A stretch of DNA of 64,000 nucleotides from a virus. The notes under the pieces were generated by a model, which saw only the letters and a list, made by a program, of their open reading frames with translations, did not search any database and was not told where the DNA came from. Of the stretch, positions 59,286-64,000 are shown piece after piece. Within the stretch, counting starts at the first letter, position 1. The number at the start of each line of letters is the position of its first letter. The position numbers and the translations under genes are program-made. Location of the stretch: positions 1 to 64,000 of IMG/VR virus record IMGVR_UViG_3300008516_000951. One strand, 5' to 3'.

Positions 59286-60836
59286 TTAGGAATCTTCTTT
59301 TGCCCCAACAAAATCATTCACTGTCGGAGCAAGCAAAGGCTCCTCTATATACCCATCACGATTAACCACCGGAGCTTGCCCACCATAATTAGGCAAGTTC
59401 GTTACCAACTCATCATTATCTTCCTCAGCCAATACTGCAATTTGTCGAAGCTCTTCCAAATCCTTTTCCATTAACTGCTCTTTGGTAAATGTATTCTTTT
59501 CATTAGCAGTAATTTTTTCAATGACATTCGCCACATCAGCTTCATAAGATTTGATGCCGTTAATAAGCACCCTTTGTATTTTCAGAGGAAACGTCGTAAT
59601 ACATTCTTGTAATGTAGTAGGCTTCTTCTCCTCAATATTGGTTTCCACTTTGCTTTCAATATCCACTTGTTTGTCTGTCCTTTTTTCCTCTACCTTTTCC
59701 TCGGTAGCAGTCTCATCAATTACTACCTTTTCCTCGGTTTCATTGACGATGGGGACCATCTTTTCCAAGTCGCCCTTATCTATCTTCATTAGTTTCTCAC
59801 GGTCTTTTTCATCCCAATGAGTAGTCTCGTTGGTAATAAGACCATCTACAATCACTTTCTTATCCATTTCAATTTCCTTTCTATTAACCATTTCAATTGT
59901 TCCACTAAAATTAGCCACAAACGTCCCGTCTTTCGTACGATACTCTACTACACGAATAACCTCTTGAGGACCATCAGCAAATTCCACACCGCCTTCCTTG
60001 ATAACATATAATTGCTTAAACAAAGCACCGTCATTTTCATAAATGAAGAAATCATCATATACACTTTCAACATACGCATCTTCCAACTTGTCTCGCAAAA
60101 GGCTGCTCAGCAAGTTACTCGTTTCACCAAAACTCATATCCACATTCAATCTCAAAAACCCCGCCCCATCCTCTACCGAGCAAGCACCTTTCAAATCTGG
60201 CAATAAAGCCAAATGGTCCGGCCTAAAGTTTCTTGCAATAGCTTGATAAGTTTTACCATTGAATTCCCCCTCTTGACTCTCGTTATCGGTAAATAACCCG
60301 GTGGACAATTCCATAATCTTGTTATTCTCCACCGCTTCCATAATACGGTCATCCACTGCATTCATTCTATTTATTTCCATCCAAGCCTCTGCTTTCAACT
60401 TACCATCCTCAAAAGTGGTGTTCATTATCACACCAATTTTCCGATTGGTCAGAATATCCGGGTCGCACGCACTTATCGGCTGGCCATTGTATTTGGGATG
60501 ATAAACAATGACAGGTTTTGCATTCCAAACAACCGGAGTTTTAGCCATCTCATCAGCCGGGTACAATATAGGGCCCCCACTGCCATCCAATACCCCTTCC
60601 ACCATCATAATCATAGGGGCAACCAAATAATCTCTACCCTCCATCGAATCGTGTCGAACATTTCCTGTGAAATTAGCTGTGAGTTTCAACATTTGATTCT
60701 CCTTATAACCAGATGCCTTAATAGCAGCCCCCTGCTTTGCCGCCTTAGCCTTAGCACCTTCACCTATATAGCATTTACCACTCTTGCCCCACTTCCATCC
60801 TTCCTTACCATCTTTTATACATCTTTGTACTGGCAT
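59286..60836 (-). CDS. Prohead protease (DUF2213) fused to scaffold, 516 aa
   Basis: Residues 50-235 are the DUF2213 protease: PVVWNAKPVIVYHPK, GKLKAEAWMEI, IMELSTGLFTDNE and RNFRPDHLALLPDLKGACS with its Ser/His/Asp set. From about 330 a helical, Glu/Lys-rich region (ETEEKVVIDETATEEKVEEK) acts as scaffold. It cleaves itself and capsid precursors. The N-terminal 40 residues are a Cys-containing basic segment. SD GAAGGA. Confidence 0.82.
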   Translation of the reverse strand: MPVQRCIKDGKEGWKWGKSGKCYIGEGAKAKAAKQGAAIKASGYKENQMLKLTANFTGNVRHDSMEGRDYLVAPMIMMVEGVLDGSGGPILYPADEMAKTPVVWNAKPVIVYHPKYNGQPISACDPDILTNRKIGVIMNTTFEDGKLKAEAWMEINRMNAVDDRIMEAVENNKIMELSTGLFTDNESQEGEFNGKTYQAIARNFRPDHLALLPDLKGACSVEDGAGFLRLNVDMSFGETSNLLSSLLRDKLEDAYVESVYDDFFIYENDGALFKQLYVIKEGGVEFADGPQEVIRVVEYRTKDGTFVANFSGTIEMVNRKEIEMDKKVIVDGLITNETTHWDEKDREKLMKIDKGDLEKMVPIVNETEEKVVIDETATEEKVEEKRTDKQVDIESKVETNIEEKKPTTLQECITTFPLKIQRVLINGIKSYEADVANVIEKITANEKNTFTKEQLMEKDLEELRQIAVLAEEDNDELVTNLPNYGGQAPVVNRDGYIEEPLLAPTVNDFVGAKEDS

Positions 60837-61012
60837 ATATCATATCCTTCATTATTCGATAGAATACGACCAAAGAAAGAAAGTATAAAAGGATTTTTGA
60901 AGGTGAATCAGAAATGAATCACAAAACCATACAAAATATATATATATGATTTGAGAGAAAGTGCTTGAAATAGGTATATTTATCAGAAATAGGTCTAATT
61001 ACAAAAGCATCC

Positions 61013-61076
61013 AAATAAAAAAGGCTTACCAGCTATAAAAATCAGAAGATGCAAATCAAGAAAGCTGGTAAGCCTT
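61013..61076 (-). terminator. Strong intrinsic terminator of the 61.0-61.4 kb RNA
   Basis: AAGGCTTACCAGCT (61021-61034) and AGCTGGTAAGCCTT (61063-61076) pair over 14 bp without mismatch. Reading on the - strand the stem ends in AAGCCTT and runs into TTTTATTT. It would end transcripts begun at promoter P3 before the prohead protease gene unless read-through occurs. Confidence 0.75.
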
Positions 61077-61362
61077 CACTTTGGAGGAGATGTGCCGAAA
61101 AAGTTGGGGGCACATCAAGTGCTCGCATTGAGGAGGAGGAGTAGATGGGGAATAACAAAACACTCAATGGCCCCCGAACCAACCTATTTCTTCAATTGTA
61201 TGATAGCAGGTTGGGAAGGGGGAAACGCTGACAAAACCTTCCCAACCAAGAAGACATCCTTGTCTTTACATCCCGGCACGTGAGAACATCAGCAAAGCAC
61301 ATCGCCGGGCGTCCTTGAGTCCCAACGGAACACATCAGGAGAATCCCATTTCTCAAGCGTTC
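61013..61362 (-). ncRNA. Structured RNA candidate, about 350 nt
   Basis: No gene occupies 60837-61404. From P3's start point near 61362 to the terminator the - strand can form: CTTGAG/CTCAAG (61314-61319 with 61352-61357), CCCGGC/GCCGGG (61272-61277 with 61304-61309), GGTTGGGAAGG/CCTTCCCAACC (61209-61219 with 61237-61247, 11 bp), GATGTGCC/GGCACATC (61089-61096 with 61109-61116), and the terminator stem. The region 60837-61012 beyond is A+T-rich with nothing obvious. Confidence 0.55.
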
Positions 61363-61364
61363 CA

Positions 61365-61400
61365 CCTATATTATCAAATTAACTCAGTGCTTCCTGCCAA
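61365..61400 (-). promoter_or_regulatory. Repeated phage promoter element, copy P3
   Basis: Read on the - strand it starts TTGGCAGGAAGCACTGAG and ends TTTGATAATATAGG, the same element as P1 (7774) and P2 (17318). It begins 5 bases after the stop of the gpF-like gene and drives the structured region 61013-61362. Confidence 0.7.
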
Positions 61401-61404
61401 AAAT

Positions 61405-63285
61405 TTATAATAATTCTTTTCCCGCCCACACACTACGCCTTTCTATTTCTCGATAAGAACGTTTGATAGTTTTGGGACCTTCGGACTTTATACTCTTTTT
61501 CACGGCTGTTTTACCACGCTTCCCCCACAATTGACCTTTCTGTTTCATATTCTTTTCCGCAGGCATCCAACTGCAACGACAATTATGGCTTGCAACATTA
61601 TTAGCAATATAATATGATTCAGTAGTTTCTAAATTATAGATATACCCCAAATAATGAAAGGCTTTACAATGAACAATAGAAGCATTCACAAAACGAGTAT
61701 CATTACAAAGACGTCTTGCAATTTTCTTATCCCGTTGTCTATCAAAAAAATTGCAAAACTTTACAAACAAGGAATGTCTGAAAATGCTCTTTCCAAACAA
61801 TTTAATGTAAGCCGCAGTACTATACGAAATCGCCTTTTGTCCACCAATATTCATATCAGAACCCAAAGTGAAGCGGAAACGATAAAATGGGCTAATATGA
61901 ATCTGATTGCAAGAGCCAATCAAGTTAGAGCCGCACATAAAGCAAGAATCGGACAACAAGTGTCGTGGACAACCAAATGCAAACGCGCCAAGACTATTGA
62001 GAAACATCCGCCTAATAATTCGCCATACGAAATCAAACTTGCGAAAATGCTGTTGAAAAGAGGGATTAAAACTATTCCCCAAAAAGCAATTGGAGGATAT
62101 AACTGCGACCTTGCTGCCTATCCCGTCGCCGTGGAAGTCTTTGCTGGAAAGTGGCATTGGTACGGAAATCACATCGCTATTACTGAGAAACGATTCCGCT
62201 ATATCCTCAATTCTGGATGGTTTATCTATGTCGTTGCAATCAACAATTCTTTCCCTCTCACTGATGCTGTTGCACATCACCTCGCTTCCTATATCCAAAG
62301 TATTCGCAGGGACAAACCCATCAGATGTCAATATCGGGTGGTTTGGGGTGCAAACGAATTTATCACCAAAGGAAGTCTTAAAGACAAACATATCTCCATC
62401 ATACCACCGTTTACTAACACCCGTGATTCCACCACCGGGCGTTACAAGCGAATCAGGAGGTAAGCAATTCGGATGTCGAGGAATTAAACCACGTGCCTCC
62501 TTAACTGTCATCACCACACCCTCTAAATCCCCACACAAAGGGCACACCCTATCATCCCCAACCGTACTCCACTCGGCCATTACCGTTATCTCTTTCACAC
62601 CCAAATGTTCAAACGCATCCAATTGTCCTTCGGCGTGGGCGTGTATGATTTCAGTGCGGGCCAAGGTTAAAGCCCTGGTGTTAGTAATTTTAGTAACGTT
62701 GTTTCTCAACTCTCGTGCTATCTTTCTTGGACTATAACCCTTAACCAAACCCTCACTTAATATCCGGGACATTTGCTGACTCATCGATGATGTAACACCT
62801 TTCAATTCTTCAAACGTACGGGTGCTCAGTAATTCGATTTTATTCAACAATTCCGGGGCGTCAAATGCAGTCCGTAGAAATTCAGCCTTACCACCCAAGA
62901 AAAACTCATCACCTTCCATAGCCAACTCAGCAGCACGTAAATCAGTGTAAGCCCTCAACCCACCTTTGCGATAAGCTGATTCAACATAAGTGCCTGTCCA
63001 AGGTTTTCCTGTTATAGCATCAGTAGTCAATATCTTGGCGTCAATTTGTTGCTGGAGCCATTTCTGATATGCCTGGGCCTTTTGGGCAGATGTATTGAAA
63101 CGCCAAGCCTGCCTCTCCTGCAAAATGGCCAATTCCTTTCGCTCCTCCAATCCAAAGACATCGTCGGTTACTATCAACGTTTGGATAGCTTTGGATACAC
63201 TTTTGAATCGGCGTTTCATATCGGCACAGAATTTACGCCGAAGCAAGGTGGTCCTCGTCGGGTCACGTTTGAGTTGGTTAGGCAT
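61405..63285 (-). CDS. Mu gpF-like head morphogenesis protein interrupted by an intein, 626 aa precursor
   Basis: The flanking sequences (1-273 and 569-626) form a Mu gpF/SPP1 gp7-like minor head protein: TLARTEIIHAHAEGQLDAFE, then zinc ligands CPLC (248-251), HPN(271-273) joined to CRC after splicing. Between them lies a complete intein, residues 274-568. The gene starts in a TAATG overlap with the 49-aa Gly-rich protein. The mature protein would be 331 aa, normal for the family. It should act at the portal during head assembly. Confidence 0.9.
   Translation of the reverse strand: MPNQLKRDPTRTTLLRRKFCADMKRRFKSVSKAIQTLIVTDDVFGLEERKELAILQERQAWRFNTSAQKAQAYQKWLQQQIDAKILTTDAITGKPWTGTYVESAYRKGGLRAYTDLRAAELAMEGDEFFLGGKAEFLRTAFDAPELLNKIELLSTRTFEELKGVTSSMSQQMSRILSEGLVKGYSPRKIARELRNNVTKITNTRALTLARTEIIHAHAEGQLDAFEHLGVKEITVMAEWSTVGDDRVCPLCGDLEGVVMTVKEARGLIPRHPNCLPPDSLVTPGGGITGVSKRWYDGDMFVFKTSFGDKFVCTPNHPILTSDGFVPANTLDIGSEVMCNSISERERIVDCNDIDKPSRIEDIAESFLSNSDVISVPMPLSSKDFHGDGIGSKVAVISSNCFLGNSFNPSFQQHFRKFDFVWRIIRRMFLNSLGAFAFGCPRHLLSDSCFMCGSNLIGSCNQIHISPFYRFRFTLGSDMNIGGQKAISYSTAAYIKLFGKSIFRHSLFVKFCNFFDRQRDKKIARRLCNDTRFVNASIVHCKAFHYLGYIYNLETTESYYIANNVASHNCRCSWMPAEKNMKQKGQLWGKRGKTAVKKSIKSEGPKTIKRSYREIERRSVWAGKELL
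61582..62466 (-). mobile_element. Intein (295 codons) whose centre holds an antisense endonuclease gene
   Basis: Splicing motifs are complete: block A begins at Cys274 (CLPPDSLVTPGG), block B is TPNH (313-316, His316), block F is GYIYNLETTESYYIANN, and block G is VASHN with His567 and Asn568, followed by Cys569. No LAGLIDADG or HNH motif is seen in residues 345-540. That segment is antisense to the + strand gene at 61669. Inserted in the HPNC/RC zinc motif. Confidence 0.9.
61669..62463 (+). CDS. Antisense homing endonuclease (Vsr/EDxHD-like), 264 aa
   Basis: It begins at ATG 61669, 7 bases after the phage-type SD GAAAGG (61656-61661); an ATG at 61654 lacks an SD. Residues 26-60 form a helix-turn-helix (SENALSKQFNVSRSTIRNRL). 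The core SPYEIKLAKMLLKRG (Glu121), GYNCDLA (Asp147), VAVEVFAGKWHW (Glu156, His163) and RYILNSGWFIYVVAI match the EDxHD/Vsr nuclease pattern. It ends at TAA one codon inside the intein. Its codons align in register with the intein codons on the other strand. Confidence 0.8.
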   Translation: MNNRSIHKTSIITKTSCNFLIPLSIKKIAKLYKQGMSENALSKQFNVSRSTIRNRLLSTNIHIRTQSEAETIKWANMNLIARANQVRAAHKARIGQQVSWTTKCKRAKTIEKHPPNNSPYEIKLAKMLLKRGIKTIPQKAIGGYNCDLAAYPVAVEVFAGKWHWYGNHIAITEKRFRYILNSGWFIYVVAINNSFPLTDAVAHHLASYIQSIRRDKPIRCQYRVVWGANEFITKGSLKDKHISIIPPFTNTRDSTTGRYKRIRR

Positions 63286-63434
63286 TATCCCTTTCTTCCA
63301 GTCCCTTTACCCCTACCCCCTCCTTTACCACGGCCCGGCCCACCTTTACTACATCCACCAGTATTCCTATTACGGCCCCCACCGCCTGAACGCCCTGTCC
63401 CTTTACCTGCACCCTTTTTTACGCCATAAGCCAT
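63285..63434 (-). CDS. Gly/Lys/Arg-rich small protein, 49 aa
   Basis: GAAAGGAC precedes ATG 63434. The product is nearly all Gly, Lys, Arg and Ser (KGAGKGTGRSGGGGRNRN, GGPGRGKGGGRGKG) with one Cys. Its stop overlaps the gpF-like start as TAATG. Such a disordered basic peptide could bind DNA or RNA inside the head or during packaging. No family recognised. Confidence 0.65.
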   Translation of the reverse strand: MAYGVKKGAGKGTGRSGGGGRNRNTGGCSKGGPGRGKGGGRGKGTGRKG

Positions 63435-63458
63435 TTTACTGTCCTTTCTAATTAAAAA

Positions 63459-64000
63459 TTATTCTTGCCCTAATACTTCAGCAGCCAACCGGGCAGATTC
63501 AGATTTCTTAATTGCATCACTTTTTATAGCCACGTCACTTTCCCTGGCTTTCAATTCCGCTTCACGTTCTTCATCCTGCTCTTTCTGCAATCTCATAGCA
63601 GCCTCCTCTATCTGTTTAGCTTCTTCCAATTCCATCCCCAATATCATAGTCAAATACTCCAAAGGCGGAATCAAGGTATCCACACCACCACCCACATATT
63701 TAGCCATTGCTTCACTTAGTGTCTTCGCAATCTCAGCAGTTTCTTTTTCTCCCGGCACATTCAAATCAGGCCATTCTACAAAATACTCTGCAGGTTCCGG
63801 TAATATACCAAACATAATCAGCCTGTCAACAAATACACGAATCACCATAGGCGTCAAATATCCCTCTTGTCTTTTCTTAATTCGCATATTCCAACGCTTA
63901 GTGTCCTGGTCTGCCGCTAATCGGGATTCCTCTGTCCCTACAAACACACGATATGGCGCACCCAAACTCACAGCAATATATTTCATCTGGGCCTCTATAT
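63459..64000 (-). CDS. Portal protein, C-terminal part (DUF1073-like), partial
   Basis: The frame is open to the window edge; the codons before ATG 63986 (IEAQ) continue it, so the start lies beyond 64000. AVSLGAPYRVFVGTEESRLA, RIKKRQEGYLTPMVIRVFVD and YFVEWPDLN match the end of DUF1073-type portals. The final 60 residues are a charged helix. The portal forms the DNA channel and is followed by the head genes described. Confidence 0.8.
   Translation of the reverse strand, partial: IEAQMKYIAVSLGAPYRVFVGTEESRLAADQDTKRWNMRIKKRQEGYLTPMVIRVFVDRLIMFGILPEPAEYFVEWPDLNVPGEKETAEIAKTLSEAMAKYVGGGVDTLIPPLEYLTMILGMELEEAKQIEEAAMRLQKEQDEEREAELKARESDVAIKSDAIKKSESARLAAEVLGQE

Noticed and set aside
60498-60917. 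A 139-codon + strand frame opposite the prohead protease start
   Set aside because: It is antisense to a conserved protease domain, lacks an SD and reads as a shadow (His/Ile-rich). Unlike the endonuclease frame, it shows no motif.
61088-61230. Two short + strand frames (starting at 61090 and 61145) with GGAGGAG upstream
   Set aside because: Under 30 codons each, on the strand opposite the late genes, and lying in the stems of the RNA candidate. The SD-like runs may be a by-product of the structure.
62090-62737. A 215-codon + strand frame overlapping the intein and the N-terminal extein
   Set aside because: It spans the intein boundary, has no SD, and its product is low in structure. It is a shadow of the two better-supported frames in this region.

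Overview
The window is an internal piece of a tailed-phage genome, of siphovirus type judging from its genes. It is about 39-40% G+C by eye and has no ribosomal genes, no recognisable tRNA and no cellular metabolism beyond surface-sugar genes. Many genes overlap by ATGA, TTGA or TAATG. Strong Shine-Dalgarno (SD) sites (GAAAGGA or AGGAG) and sigma-70-like promoters suggest a host with ordinary bacterial translation. A lipobox in the lysis region makes a Gram-negative host plausible. Neither genome end, nor terminase, nor integrase is in view.

Positions 1-26,345 (+ strand) hold the early and replication half. It starts with small genes, one a metzincin-like peptidase, then an XRE regulator with an operator-like palindrome over the next promoter and a sigma-70-like protein. 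The replication machinery follows: SNF2 helicase, zinc/Toprim primase, a lambda O-like initiator with iteron-like repeats, a DnaB-like helicase, a beta-clamp-like protein, uracil-DNA glycosylase fused to a 3'-5' exonuclease, family A polymerase, clamp loader, ssDNA-binding protein, RecA/UvsX-like recombinase, 5'-3' exonuclease, a PD-(D/E)XK nuclease, and an Mre11/Rad50 set with Rad50 split in two. Two DNA methyltransferases are present; one is split over two frames at an A_AAA_AAG slippery heptamer.

Positions 26,506-38,799 (- strand) hold a glycan module: nonulosonate synthase (NeuB-like), CMP-nonulosonate cytidylyltransferase (NeuA-like), an SDR, a VOC protein, several glycosyltransferases and methyltransferases, and a DUF115/Maf-like protein. 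It lies directly downstream of the tail-fibre genes on the same strand.

Positions 38,947-64,000 (- strand) are virion genes. In transcription order they are portal (partial), a Gly/Arg-rich small protein, Mu gpF-like head protein, prohead protease, decoration and major capsid proteins, lysis-type genes, connectors, a fibre-like protein, tail terminators, tail tube, G/T chaperones with a -1 frameshift site, tape measure, DUF2460 and DUF2163 tip proteins, NlpC/P60, a J-like tip protein and fibres.

The most unusual feature is in the gpF-like gene (61,405-63,285). An intein (61,582-62,466) interrupts its HPNC|RC zinc motif. The intein's centre carries, on the opposite strand and codon-for-codon in register, an open frame of 264 codons (61,669-62,463) with its own SD, a helix-turn-helix and a Vsr/EDxHD-like nuclease core. 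The homing endonuclease thus appears to be encoded antisense to the protein-splicing domain. A second notable feature is a roughly 350-nt structured RNA candidate (61,013-61,362, - strand). It lies between a 36-bp promoter element used three times in the window and a strong intrinsic terminator.
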